Assembly: GCA_947258825.1 (NCBI GenBank)
Contig: CAMYJX010000009.1
Location: 1-50,852, forward strand
Direction: 5' to 3'
DNA length: 50,852 bases
DNA from: an uncultured Pseudomonadales bacterium
GTDB lineage: Bacteria > Pseudomonadota > Gammaproteobacteria > Pseudomonadales > Azotimanducaceae
Shown here: positions 8,201-19,060 of the stretch, piece by piece
Position numbering within the stretch: the stretch's first letter is position 1
How the letters are laid out: each line of letters starts with the position of its first letter
Translations under genes and position numbers: made by a program
Notes under the pieces: generated by a model
Seen by the model: the letters and a program-made list of their open reading frames with translations, nothing else
Told to the model about the DNA's origin: nothing
Database searches by the model: none

Positions 8201-8407
8201 TCAATCCTGTTCCAATGCCTTCAGTCGCGTGATCATGGATTCGACGCGGCTTTTTGCGAGCTCGTTCTTCTCAATCAGCTTGGCTCGCTCGGTTGTCCAG
8301 TTCTGCTGCTGCGCGCGCAGCGCTTTGTTCTCCCGACTGAGAACCGCGCAGAGTTCGATGAGCTCTGAAACTTTCTGTTCCAGGGCTGACCACTCAGTAC
8401 TCGTCAT
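8201..8407 (-). CDS. TIGR02449-type ZapB-like coiled-coil protein
   Basis: A 68-residue, almost wholly coiled-coil protein starting MTSTEWSALEQKVSELIELC. Proteins of this type sit before zapA in many gammaproteobacteria and are thought to link ZapA and FtsZ structures as ZapB does; that role is by family and position. The ATG at 8407 is chosen; an in-frame ATG 30 bases upstream (MAKDNCQVPAM) and another further up have no better ribosome site. It is divergent from the ygfB-pepP genes, with ~110 bp between for both promoters. Confidence 0.8.
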   Translation of the reverse strand: MTSTEWSALEQKVSELIELCAVLSRENKALRAQQQNWTTERAKLIEKNELAKSRVESMITRLKALEQD

Positions 8408-8520
8408 GGCGGGTACCTGACAATTATCTTTAGCCATAGTTTGCGCTGAAAGGCTCAGCATGTGAAGTCGGGAAGTTCTGTTAGGATAACCGGGAATTCA
8501 TCTGGCTCCCCGAGTTTTCC

Positions 8521-9069
8521 TTGTCCGATCTAACCGCGCTGGCCCTGGATGCCTCTCATCAGGTCTCTGTTGCCGAACTGCATGGCGCCATCTGCGGGGT
8601 TGCCGCCTGCGGCCGGGAGGAGTTTCCGCTGCAGGAGCTGGTGGACCTGATCGGCGTCGATCTGCTGACCGATGAAGCCTCGGTCTCGCGCCTGGTAGAC
8701 GCAAGCATCGAAGCGCTTTTTTCGGAGGACCTGCGATTCATACCGTTGCTGCCGGATGATGACGAGCCTCTGGCGGCCCGTCTGGAAGCGCTGGGTCAGT
8801 GGTGCGCCGCATTCCTGGCGGGTCTCGGTGTCGGCATCGCTGTCAGTGATATTGGCGAGCTGGCTGATCTGTCTGAAGACGCGCAGGAAATTCTCGAAGA
8901 CTTCGCTGCGATCGCCGACATCGATCCCGAATCTGGCTCTCAATCTGATGGGGCCTCGCTGGTCGAGCAGGCGGAGGCCGATTTCGTCGAGCTTCAGGAG
9001 TTCGTGAAGGTGGGCACGCTTTTGATTTCCAGCCTCTTGATCTATGGCGCCGACGATCAAAGCGGCTGA
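8521..9069 (+). CDS. UPF0149 (YgfB) family protein
   Basis: An acidic 182-residue protein of the YgfB/UPF0149 family. Recognisable parts are VAELHGAICGVAACG near the N-terminus, LEALGQWCAAFLAGLG and the acidic helix DLSEDAQEILEDFAAIADI. In Pseudomonas, YgfB dampens expression of some stress genes; a general role is not established. It begins with TTG, with no clear Shine-Dalgarno. It overlaps pepP by 26 bases, so the two are probably translated from one mRNA, in the conserved order ygfB-pepP-ubiH. Confidence 0.9.
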   Translation: MSDLTALALDASHQVSVAELHGAICGVAACGREEFPLQELVDLIGVDLLTDEASVSRLVDASIEALFSEDLRFIPLLPDDDEPLAARLEALGQWCAAFLAGLGVGIAVSDIGELADLSEDAQEILEDFAAIADIDPESGSQSDGASLVEQAEADFVELQEFVKVGTLLISSLLIYGADDQSG

Positions 9070-10381
9070 GTATAGGCGCCGCCGAGAGGCCCTGATGAGC
9101 CATATGGCTCCGGACTCGGTGGCCGTCCTTCCGGCGGCCGGCGTTCGACTGCGCAATCGTGATACCGAGTATCTGTTTCGTCAGGATAGCGACTTCTTCT
9201 ACCTGACCGGCTTTGCCGAACCTGATGCCGTGCTGGTTCTTGTGCCAGGGCGTGCACACGGTCGGGTGATTCTGTTTTGCCGTGAAAGGGAACCGCGGGC
9301 GGAACTCTACGACGGCGCGCGTCTGGGGCCGGAAAGGGCGGTGGAGGAGCTGCAGATTGATGATTCGTTTCCCGTTAACGACATGGACGAAATTTTGCCC
9401 GGCATGCTGGAGGGCCGGGAACGCATCTACATCAATCTGGGGGAATACCCGGAGTTCGACAACAGGTTGATGCACTGGGTAAACATGATTCGCGCCCGGG
9501 AGGCGGGCGGTTCGATACCTCCAGGAGAATTCGTGGCGCTCAAGCACCTGTTGCACGAGCAGCGCCTCTACAAATCCGCTGCGGAGCTGCACATCATGCG
9601 CGAGGCGGCACGCATCACCTGCGCTGCCCACCGTCGAGCAATGCGGGCCTGCCGGCCAGGGGTCAGCGAGCTGGACCTCGAGGCGGAGCTGGTGCACGAG
9701 TTTCTAAGCAACGGCGCTCGTACCGCCGCATATCCCTCTATCGTGGGCGGCGGCAGCAACGCCTGCGTTCTCCATTACACGCGAAACAGTTCCCGGTTGC
9801 GCAAGGGCGACCTGGTGCTCATCGATGCGGGCTGTGAGTATCAGCACTACGCCTCGGACGTTACGCGGACCTTTCCAGTATCCGGCGAGTTCTCCCGATC
9901 TCAGCGAGCGCTGTATGAAGTTGTGCTGGAGGCGAACCGTGCGGCCATCGACCGCTGCCAGCCGGGTGAGCATTTCATGGCGCCCCACGAAGCCGCGGTG
10001 CGGGTCATGGCCGAAGGGCTCGTTGACCTAAAGCTGCTGCCCGGGGATGTGGACGAGATCATAGAGACCGAAGCCTACCGGGTATTCTGCCCTCATAACT
10101 CTTCCCACTGGCTGGGCAGTGATGTTCACGACGTAGGGGACTATCGGGTCGAAGGTGCCTGGCGACAGCTCGAGCCGGGCATGGTGCTGACCATAGAGCC
10201 GGGTATTTACATACCGCCGGGCGAACCCAGCGCCCATCTGCCGCCGCGCTGGCGCGGTGTTGGCATTCGCATCGAAGATGACGTGCATATCACCCGCGAT
10301 GGGCACGAGGTGCTGACAGCGGATGCGCCCAAGTCCGTGGCAGGCATGGCTCGCGTGATGAAGCGGCGCCGTCGTGGTTGA
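9044..10381 (+). CDS. pepP: Xaa-Pro aminopeptidase P
   Basis: Cytosolic dimanganese peptidase that removes the N-terminal residue before proline. The 445 residues have an N-terminal creatinase-like domain (~1-170) and a C-terminal pita-bread domain. The five metal ligands sit in LIDAGCEYQHYASDVTRTFP (two Asp), HNSSHWLGSDVHD (His), LTIEPGIYI (Glu) and GVGIRIEDDV (Glu), so the active site looks complete. It is coupled to ygfB by a 26-base overlap and to the hydroxylase gene by an 8-base overlap. Confidence 0.96.
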   Translation: MAPTIKAAEYRRRREALMSHMAPDSVAVLPAAGVRLRNRDTEYLFRQDSDFFYLTGFAEPDAVLVLVPGRAHGRVILFCREREPRAELYDGARLGPERAVEELQIDDSFPVNDMDEILPGMLEGRERIYINLGEYPEFDNRLMHWVNMIRAREAGGSIPPGEFVALKHLLHEQRLYKSAAELHIMREAARITCAAHRRAMRACRPGVSELDLEAELVHEFLSNGARTAAYPSIVGGGSNACVLHYTRNSSRLRKGDLVLIDAGCEYQHYASDVTRTFPVSGEFSRSQRALYEVVLEANRAAIDRCQPGEHFMAPHEAAVRVMAEGLVDLKLLPGDVDEIIETEAYRVFCPHNSSHWLGSDVHDVGDYRVEGAWRQLEPGMVLTIEPGIYIPPGEPSAHLPPRWRGVGIRIEDDVHITRDGHEVLTADAPKSVAGMARVMKRRRRG

Positions 10382-11663
10382 GAACACCTCAGCGGACCAT
10401 GGCGCTCACGGTGAGAATCTGCATGACATCGCGATAGTCGGCGGTGGTCTCGTTGGGGCCGCCGCCGCTCTGGGTGCGGCTCTGCAGGGTTGGCGCGTGC
10501 TGCTTCTGGATCGGGCCGAGCCGGCCTGGGAGCCCGGCCGGCTGGGAATGGATATCCGTAACGTGGCGGTTTCACCTGCTTCAATGGCCCTGCTCGACGA
10601 GCTGGGTGTATGGCGGGATCAGCAGGCGATTGCCTACTCCCATATGCGGGTCTGGGAGGATCAGGGCACCCGGCGCATCGACTTCGACGCGGCTGACGTT
10701 CAGCGGCACGAGCTTGGCTGGATTGCTGAAAACGGGCCCCTCGTCGCCGCGTTATGGCAGCGGCTGAGAGCGCAGGACGGCATCACGATTTGCACGGCTG
10801 ATCGGCTGGTCGGCCTGGAGCCAGGAACGGAGGCGGTGAAGCTGCACCTGACCAAACATGGAGAGCAAGCCTCGGCAGATGCCATGACGGCCCCTGCGCG
10901 GCTGCGCGTGCGGCTGGTAGTGGGGGCAGATGGCGCGCGCTCTGCCGTCCGGCAGCTGCTCGACGTGTCAGTTGAGGCTTTCGATACCGGACATCATGCC
11001 CTCGCCACGGTGATTCGCACGTCCAAACCCCATGACGGCACGGCGTTTCAACGCTTTCTGCTGGATGGGCCGCTCGCTCTTCTCCCGGGACGACACCCTC
11101 GGCAGAGCTCGGTGGTCTGGTCTCAGCCGCCCGCATCGGCTGAGCGCCGCGCTGCGCTTTCGGATCCTGCCTTATGTCAGGAAATCGCCTCCGCCTCCGA
11201 GCACTGTCTGGGTTCGGTGGAGGAAGTTGACCAGCGGGTGGTTTTCCCGCTGCAGCAGATGCTGGCCGCCAGCTTCAATCCCGTGCCGCGGGTGCTGCTC
11301 ATCGGCGATGCCGGCCGGGTACTGCATCCCCTGGCCGGTCTGGGGGCCAACCTGGGCTTCGAGGATGTCCGAGATCTGCTGAACGAGCTGGACGGTCTGT
11401 TGCCGGGCGACGATCCAGGGGCCGCAGGCGCCTGGGCGTCGTACGCCCGGCGCCGTCGTATCCGCAGCCGGCTCATGGTCGATATCATGGGTGGGCTGCG
11501 CAGGGCTTACGCCAGCAATGACCCGCTGTTGCAATGGCTCAGGAACCTCGGCGTGGGTTGGGTCGATTCATCGGGGTTGCTGAAGCGGCAGATCATCCGG
11601 GAGGCCCTGGGGCTTGGGCCGCTTGCGCGTGTTTCCCGCCGCTCGCTTAAGCCTGAGTTGTAA
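10374..11663 (+). CDS. UbiH/UbiI-family ubiquinone biosynthesis FAD monooxygenase
   Basis: Flavin-dependent aromatic hydroxylase of the UbiH/UbiF/VisC/COQ6 group, acting on the prenylated ring during ubiquinone synthesis at the membrane. Of its 429 residues, the N-terminal HDIAIVGGGLVGAAAALGAA is the FAD dinucleotide fold, VVGADGARSAVR the middle DG motif, and LLIGDAGRVLHPLAGLGANLG the second FAD motif. That last motif usually reads AGQG; here it is AGLG. Many relatives have two such genes after pepP; only one is here, so it could be UbiH or UbiI, or have wider specificity. GTG start at 10374, overlapping pepP by 8 bases. Confidence 0.88.
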   Translation: MVENTSADHGAHGENLHDIAIVGGGLVGAAAALGAALQGWRVLLLDRAEPAWEPGRLGMDIRNVAVSPASMALLDELGVWRDQQAIAYSHMRVWEDQGTRRIDFDAADVQRHELGWIAENGPLVAALWQRLRAQDGITICTADRLVGLEPGTEAVKLHLTKHGEQASADAMTAPARLRVRLVVGADGARSAVRQLLDVSVEAFDTGHHALATVIRTSKPHDGTAFQRFLLDGPLALLPGRHPRQSSVVWSQPPASAERRAALSDPALCQEIASASEHCLGSVEEVDQRVVFPLQQMLAASFNPVPRVLLIGDAGRVLHPLAGLGANLGFEDVRDLLNELDGLLPGDDPGAAGAWASYARRRRIRSRLMVDIMGGLRRAYASNDPLLQWLRNLGVGWVDSSGLLKRQIIREALGLGPLARVSRRSLKPEL

Positions 11664-11742
11664 TCTGGTAGAGATCAGGTTCGTGGGTTGCTGCGAATGC
11701 GCGGCAGGATCTTTACAATGCGCCGCTGCTCGAGGACTCGAC

Positions 11743-12834
11743 ATGAAACAAGCCCATTCCAGCGTTCAGATGCGCCACACGCCGCTCCATGCCACTCATG
11801 TCGCCTGTGGCGGCAAGATGGTCGACTTTGCCGGCTGGAGCATGCCTTTGCACTACGGATCTCAGATCGCCGAGCACAACGCGGTTCGCCAGCAGGCGGG
11901 CATGTTCGATGTGTCCCACATGACCATCGTGGACATAGACGGACCCCGCGCTCGGGCACTGCTGGCGCGGCTTCTCGCCAACGACGTGGGGCGTCTTGGA
12001 GAAACGGGCCAGGCCCTGTATGGCCTGTTTCTGAATGAAGCCGGTGGGATTATCGACGACCTTATCGTCTACCGGCGGGAAGGGGGCTATCGAGCCGTGG
12101 TGAATGCGGCCACCAGAACAACGGTTCTGGACTGGATCGCTGCGCACAACGACGAGGGCGCCGAGGTTGCGGAGAGACAGCTGGCCATGATCGCTGTGCA
12201 GGGGCCCGAGGCCATTGGTCGGTTCGCCTCTGCTACCGGCTGGGCGGATCTGGAAGGTCTAGCGGCCTTTTCGGCCGTTGAGCGGAAAGGCTGGATGGTG
12301 GCTCGTACCGGCTATACGGGTGAAGACGGGGTTGAGGTGCTGTTGCCTGATGGCGAAGCGGTTGCGCTCTGGCAGGGGCTTCAGGCCGCGGGGGTGCAGC
12401 CCGCCGGTCTCGGCGCCCGGGATACTCTGCGCCTGGAAGCGGGCTTGAACCTCTACGGCCAGGATATGGACCAGTCGACCAACCCGCTGGTGTCCAATCT
12501 GGCCTGGACCATCGCCTGGACGCCGGAAGCTCGAGGCTTCATCGGGCGCCAGGCGCTGGAAGCCGCCCGCGCGGCTGGCGTTCAGGAAAAGCTGACCGGG
12601 CTCGTTCTGGAGCAGCGAGGCGTGCTCCGGGCGGGCCAGAACGTGCTCACCGGGCAGGGCGAAGGGGTTGTCACAAGTGGTATTTTTTCTCCCACCTTAG
12701 GGTACAGTATCGCGCTGGCGAGGCTGCCCAGATCTGCAACCGGCGAGTGCCAGGTCGAGATTCGAGGTAAGCTGCTGTCGGCGCGAATCGTCAAGCCGCC
12801 TTTCGTGCGCGGCGGGAAAAAAATTTTTGAATAG
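11743..12834 (+). CDS. gcvT: Glycine cleavage system T protein (aminomethyltransferase)
   Basis: Moves the methylene group from lipoyl-bound aminomethyl on GcvH to THF, releasing ammonia. The 363 residues carry [15 protein letters not shown], the conserved MFDVSHM and [13 protein letters not shown], the folate site, and a C-terminal barrel with [22 protein letters not shown]. The ATG at 11743 fits the family N-terminus. It is the first gene of the glycine cleavage set gcvT-gcvH-gcvPA-gcvPB, with gcvH 50 bp downstream. The ~80 bp before it hold no glycine-riboswitch-like structure. Confidence 0.96.
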   Translation: MKQAHSSVQMRHTPLHATHVACGGKMVDFAGWSMPLHYGSQIAEHNAVRQQAGMFDVSHMTIVDIDGPRARALLARLLANDVGRLGETGQALYGLFLNEAGGIIDDLIVYRREGGYRAVVNAATRTTVLDWIAAHNDEGAEVAERQLAMIAVQGPEAIGRFASATGWADLEGLAAFSAVERKGWMVARTGYTGEDGVEVLLPDGEAVALWQGLQAAGVQPAGLGARDTLRLEAGLNLYGQDMDQSTNPLVSNLAWTIAWTPEARGFIGRQALEAARAAGVQEKLTGLVLEQRGVLRAGQNVLTGQGEGVVTSGIFSPTLGYSIALARLPRSATGECQVEIRGKLLSARIVKPPFVRGGKKIFE

Positions 12835-12883
12835 TGGGATGCCGGGGTCGCCGGCGCAGGTTTGCAGCGGAGCGGAACCGTTA

Positions 12884-13279
12884 ATGAGCGAGATACCAGC
12901 AGATTTGAAGTATGCGCGAACCCATGAATGGGCACGGCTGGAAGATGACGGCTCGGTCACCGTGGGCATCTCGGATCATGCTCAGGACGCGCTCGGCGAC
13001 GTGGTGTTCGTTGAGCACCCGGAAGTCGGTCAGCAGTTGAATGCCCGGGAAGAGGCGGGGGTGGTGGAGTCGGTAAAGGCGGCCTCCGACATCTACGCTC
13101 CGGTCTCCGGCGCGGTGCTGGCGGTCAACGCGGCGCTGGTGGACGCGCCGGAGATCGTCAACGAAGATCCCTATGGCGATGGCTGGTTTTTCAGGCTCCA
13201 ACCCGACGATGCTTCCCAGCTCGCGGAGCTGCTGAATGCCGAGAGCTACGCCGAGTTCTGCGCAAGCGACGAACACTGA
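12884..13279 (+). CDS. gcvH: Glycine cleavage system H protein
   Basis: Lipoyl carrier that shuttles the aminomethyl group between the P, T and L proteins. The 131 residues have a full lipoyl domain; the lipoyl lysine is K65 in [33 protein letters not shown] at the start and [13 protein letters not shown] near the end are typical. The start is the ATG at 12884 ([10 protein letters not shown]). Two hairpins follow the stop, before gcvPA. Confidence 0.97.
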   Translation: MSEIPADLKYARTHEWARLEDDGSVTVGISDHAQDALGDVVFVEHPEVGQQLNAREEAGVVESVKAASDIYAPVSGAVLAVNAALVDAPEIVNEDPYGDGWFFRLQPDDASQLAELLNAESYAEFCASDEH

Positions 13280-13325
13280 CCCCGATTCGGGGTAAGCCCA
13301 TCTGCCGGGCGTGGCTGCCCGGCAG
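13280..13325 (+). other. Two intercistronic hairpins between gcvH and gcvPA
   Basis: The first hairpin (13280-13292) pairs CCCCG with CGGGG directly after the gcvH stop. The second (13302-13325) is a perfect 9-bp stem, CTGCCGGGC with GCCCGGCAG, and a 6-base loop. No T-run follows, so these look like mRNA-stability or partial-attenuation structures rather than full terminators. Confidence 0.55.
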
Positions 13326-13354
13326 CAACAGACAATCACGCATGGAGCGTTCTT

Positions 13355-14632
13355 ATGCCTTTCATCCCGCATACGGCGGAGGAGGAGAGCGCGATGCTGT
13401 CGGAAATTGGTGTAGACAGCATCGAGGATCTCTTTGACGAAATCCCCTCGGGCCTGCGCGCATCAACCCTGGACGATGTGCCCGCCGGGGTCAGCGAGAT
13501 GGAGATGCTGCGCCTCCTTGGCGAGCGCGCGGCTGCCGATCACCCAGGGGTCTGTTTCCTGGGCGCTGGCTGTTATGACCACCATATTCCCTCGGCCGTC
13601 TGGGACCTGACCGCGCGCGGCGAGTTCATGACCGCTTACACGCCTTACCAGGCAGAAGCGAGCCAGGGCACGCTGCAGCTCATCTACGAGTATCAGACCA
13701 TGATGACCCGGCTGACCGGCATGGATGTTTCCAACGCGAGGGTTGTTCTGCTTCCCGAATCGGTACATCCCAACTACCGGCAGGCGACGCGGAGCATTGT
13801 CCGCAATCAGGGCGTTGAAACGGCCACCATCCCGATCACCGAGGATGGTCGGATCGACAGGCCGGCACTCGAGCAGCACGAAGACGCCGTCGCGCTGGTG
13901 GTGCAGCAACCGAATTTCTTCGGGATGCTGGAGGACGTCGACGAGCTCACGGATTGGGCCAGTGAACGCGGCATCCTGCTGGTGGCCCTGGTGAATCCGC
14001 TCACCCTCGCGGTGCTCAACCCCCCGGGGGAATGGGGCAAGGCGGGTGCGGACATCTGCTGTGGCGATGGCCAACCGTTTGGCATTCCCATGTCATCGGG
14101 CGGGCCGTCGTTCGGCTTCCTTTGCTGCCGCAGCGCCTTCGTCAGACAGATGCCAGGTCGGATCATCGGGCGAACGCTCGATCTGGACGGCCGGACAGGA
14201 TTCACGCTTACTCTGCAGGCGCGTGAGCAACACATTCGAAGAGGCAAAGCCACTTCTAACATCTGTACCAATCAGGGCCTGCTGGTGACCGCGGCCACCA
14301 TTCACATGAGCCTGATGGGCAGCGATGGTATTCGTGCTGCGGCGTTGAGCAGCGCGGCCCACACCCGGGAGCTGGTTCAGGCTCTCACCGCCATCGACGG
14401 CGTGCATGAGAAGTTCAGCGGCCCATATTTTCATGAGCGGGTACTGACCCTGCCGCAGCGGGCCGACGAGGTCGTAGACCGTTTGCTCGACCACGGTTTT
14501 CTGGGTGGTATGGCCCTGGGGCCTCACTACCCGGATATGGATCGCTGCCTGCTGGTCTGCGCCACTGAGAAACGCACATCAGAAGAAATCGAGCGCTTTG
14601 CCCTGGCGCTCAAGGAGTGCCTCGCGTCATGA
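13355..14632 (+). CDS. gcvPA: Glycine dehydrogenase (decarboxylating) subunit 1
   Basis: N-terminal half of the split P-protein, which with subunit 2 decarboxylates glycine and loads the aminomethyl group on GcvH. The 425 residues begin [20 protein letters not shown] and include [18 protein letters not shown] and [18 protein letters not shown], typical of the subunit, which has no PLP lysine of its own. The split form replaces the single ~950-residue GcvP of enterics and Pseudomonas. Its stop shares an ATGA overlap with gcvPB, implying coupled translation of the two subunits. Confidence 0.96.
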   Translation: MPFIPHTAEEESAMLSEIGVDSIEDLFDEIPSGLRASTLDDVPAGVSEMEMLRLLGERAAADHPGVCFLGAGCYDHHIPSAVWDLTARGEFMTAYTPYQAEASQGTLQLIYEYQTMMTRLTGMDVSNARVVLLPESVHPNYRQATRSIVRNQGVETATIPITEDGRIDRPALEQHEDAVALVVQQPNFFGMLEDVDELTDWASERGILLVALVNPLTLAVLNPPGEWGKAGADICCGDGQPFGIPMSSGGPSFGFLCCRSAFVRQMPGRIIGRTLDLDGRTGFTLTLQAREQHIRRGKATSNICTNQGLLVTAATIHMSLMGSDGIRAAALSSAAHTRELVQALTAIDGVHEKFSGPYFHERVLTLPQRADEVVDRLLDHGFLGGMALGPHYPDMDRCLLVCATEKRTSEEIERFALALKECLAS

Positions 14633-16122
14633 ATGTATCCAATATCGACAATAAGGAAGCAGAGGTAATTTTCGAGCTCGGTGCCTCCGGCAGAAAGGCC
14701 TCCGCCCAGCAGGTGGAGATCCCCTCTGGGGCTGAACAAGCACTCCTGGCAGAGCTGCCGGCATCCGCCCTCCGCCATGGCTCTCCCGGATTGCCGGAGG
14801 TGTCCGAGCTGCAGGTGGTCAGACACTACACGAACCTCTCTCGACGTAATTTTTCCATCGATACCCAGTTCTATCCGCTGGGTTCCTGCACCATGAAATA
14901 CAACCCGCGTGGGGCCCACAAGGCGGCCATGCTGCCGGGCTTTCTGAATCGTCATCCCCTCACCCCGGAGCGGGCGAGCCAGGGTTTCCTGGCCTGCCTC
15001 TATGAGCTGCAGGAGATCCTGAGAGATGTCACCGGAATGCGGGGTGTCTCGCTCACCCCCATGGCGGGCGCCCAGGGCGAGCTGGCCGGCGTCGCGATGA
15101 TCCGAGCCTACCATGATGCGCGAGCAGACAGAGGCAGAACTGAGATTCTGGTGCCCACCGCTGCCCATGGGACCAACCCGGCAACCGCGGTCATGTGCGG
15201 GTTCAAGGTAGCCGAGGTGCCCGTGACCCGGGATGGCGACGTGGATCTCGAGGCGCTGAAAGGGGCGGTTGGACCGCAAACGGCTGGCCTGATGATGACC
15301 AACCCATCGACCTGCGGAGTCTTCGAGCGCCAGGTGGAGGCCATCGCGGACGTGGTTCACGATGCCGGCGGGCTGCTCTATTACGATGGTGCCAATCTCA
15401 ATGCCATTCTCGGCAAAGCAAAGCCTGGCGATATGGGCTTTGACGTGCTGCACATGAATCTGCACAAGACTTTCGCCACCCCCCAGGGGGGCGGCGGTCC
15501 TGGAGCCGGGCCGGTTGCCGTAGGTGAGCGCTTACTCCCTTACCTGCCGATTCCTGTCGTGGGACAGGAGGAGGGAAGCTATCGCTGGTTGACGGAGGAG
15601 GACATACCTCAGAGCATTGGTAGGCTTTCCAGCTTTATGGGGAATGCGGGAATTCTGCTGCGGGCGCTTGCCTACGCGCTGATGCTGGGCCGTGAAGGCA
15701 TGCGTCGAGTTGGGGAGTATGCGACCCTGAATGCCAACTACATGGCGCGTCAGCTGCATAAGGCCGGTTTCCGGCTGGCTTACCCGGAGCGGCGAGCTAC
15801 CCATGAGTTCATCCTCAGCTTCAGCGAGCAAGCCAAGTCTCTGGATATCAACGCGATGGATTTTGCCAAGCGTCTGCTCGACTACGGGGTGCATTCACCC
15901 ACCACCTACTTTCCTCTGCTGATTCCCGAGTGCTTTCTGGTGGAGCCCACGGAGACAGAAACCCGAGCCGAACTCGATGGCTTCATCGAAGCGCTGCTCG
16001 CCGTTCAAAGGGAAGCGGAGAATGATCCGGACCTGGTCCGTGGTGCTCCCCACAACCTGCCCGTACGACGTCTAGACGACGTCAAGGCCGCCCGCGAGCT
16101 GGATCTGGTCTGGCAGGGTTGA
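14629..16122 (+). CDS. gcvPB: Glycine dehydrogenase (decarboxylating) subunit 2
   Basis: PLP-bearing half of the split P-protein, 497 residues. The PLP lysine is K280 in [35 protein letters not shown] and the C-terminal [12 protein letters not shown] are also family hallmarks. The start is the ATG at 14629, which overlaps the gcvPA stop and has AAGGAG 11 bases upstream; an upstream GTG at 14617 is in frame but less likely. It converges on the DUF255 gene 72 bp away; no clear terminator is seen in that gap. Confidence 0.96.
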   Translation: MNVSNIDNKEAEVIFELGASGRKASAQQVEIPSGAEQALLAELPASALRHGSPGLPEVSELQVVRHYTNLSRRNFSIDTQFYPLGSCTMKYNPRGAHKAAMLPGFLNRHPLTPERASQGFLACLYELQEILRDVTGMRGVSLTPMAGAQGELAGVAMIRAYHDARADRGRTEILVPTAAHGTNPATAVMCGFKVAEVPVTRDGDVDLEALKGAVGPQTAGLMMTNPSTCGVFERQVEAIADVVHDAGGLLYYDGANLNAILGKAKPGDMGFDVLHMNLHKTFATPQGGGGPGAGPVAVGERLLPYLPIPVVGQEEGSYRWLTEEDIPQSIGRLSSFMGNAGILLRALAYALMLGREGMRRVGEYATLNANYMARQLHKAGFRLAYPERRATHEFILSFSEQAKSLDINAMDFAKRLLDYGVHSPTTYFPLLIPECFLVEPTETETRAELDGFIEALLAVQREAENDPDLVRGAPHNLPVRRLDDVKAARELDLVWQG

Positions 16123-16194
16123 GAACCTTTGAATCCTCTGGGATGCCAGCCCTGCAGCGCCGCTCGGCTGCCCGAGGTCCCTGCTCCACGCGCA

Positions 16195-18357
<2,163 letters not shown>

Positions 18358-18421
18358 TCGGGTACTCCGGCTGTTGCAATTACCGTCGGCGGCAATCGTG
18401 CCACGGTTAACCGCGCTCAGC

Positions 18422-18498
18422 GAGTTTCACCCGAGTTTCACCCGAGTTTCCCTTGAGCTTCGCCCGAGCTTCGCCCGAGCTTCGCCCGAGCTTCCCTT
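18422..18498 (+). repeat. Seven 11-bp tandem repeats upstream of rppH
   Basis: Seven head-to-tail units: GAGTTTCACCC twice, GAGTTTCCCTT, GAGCTTCGCCC three times and GAGCTTCCCTT. An eighth begins (GAGCTGG) and then diverges. The array ends 61 bases before the rppH GTG, in the ~200 bp between the divergent DUF255 gene and rppH. Eleven bases is about one helical turn, so any bound protein would line up on one face of the DNA. Confidence 0.9.
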
Positions 18499-18559
18499 GA
18501 GCTGGTTGGTATTTTTGCCGGGTTTGAGGTTCAATCGGCCGGAGTTACAGGAACGTTTT

Positions 18560-19060
18560 GTGGTTGACGCCGACGGCTTCCGACCCAATGTCGGAATCAT
18601 TTTATCCAACAGCCGGGGACAGGTGCTCTGGGCAAGACGCGTGGGCGGTCAGGATGCCTGGCAATTCCCTCAGGGCGGTATTCAGGATGATGAGACCGCG
18701 GAGCAGGCCATGTACCGCGAGCTTCACGAGGAAGTGGGCCTCACTGCGGAAAACGTGGAGATCCTGGCTCGAACGCGAGGCTGGCTGCACTATCGCCTGC
18801 CAAAACGGCTGCGTCGCTACAACTCCACGCCCGGTTTCAAAGGGCAGAAGCAGAAGTGGTTTCTGCTTCACATGATTGCTGGCGATGAGTTCGTCCAGAT
18901 GGACGCGTCCACCAAGCCTGAGTTCGACTACTGGCGGTGGGTAAGCTACTGGTACCCGGTGCACCAGGTCGTAGATTTTAAAAGAGACGTATACCGGCGT
19001 GCGCTCCACGAGCTGGCGCCTCACTTGCCTCATCAGCGGAGCGCGGACGTGCGATGCTGA
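18560..19060 (+). CDS. rppH: RNA pyrophosphohydrolase
   Basis: Nudix hydrolase that removes pyrophosphate from the 5' end of mRNAs and so triggers RNase E decay. The 166 residues start [15 protein letters not shown], as in the family, and carry the Nudix box from [17 protein letters not shown] into HEEVGL. The GTG at 18560 is chosen for its match to the family N-terminus and an AGGAA eight bases upstream; the frame remains open further upstream, through the 11-bp repeats, but that part is not family-like. It overlaps ptsP by seven bases, a pairing conserved across gammaproteobacteria. Confidence 0.94.
   Translation: MVDADGFRPNVGIILSNSRGQVLWARRVGGQDAWQFPQGGIQDDETAEQAMYRELHEEVGLTAENVEILARTRGWLHYRLPKRLRRYNSTPGFKGQKQKWFLLHMIAGDEFVQMDASTKPEFDYWRWVSYWYPVHQVVDFKRDVYRRALHELAPHLPHQRSADVRC

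Noticed and set aside
11664..11742. Glycine riboswitch before gcvT
   Set aside because: The gap is only ~80 bases and shows no tandem aptamer-like pairing; a TACAAT at 11714 has no -35 box at a normal distance.
16123..16194. Terminator between gcvPB and the DUF255 gene
   Set aside because: No convincing stem followed by T-run on either strand.
18422..18498. CRISPR array
   Set aside because: Units are 11 bp with no spacers between them and no cas genes in the window; it is a simple tandem repeat.
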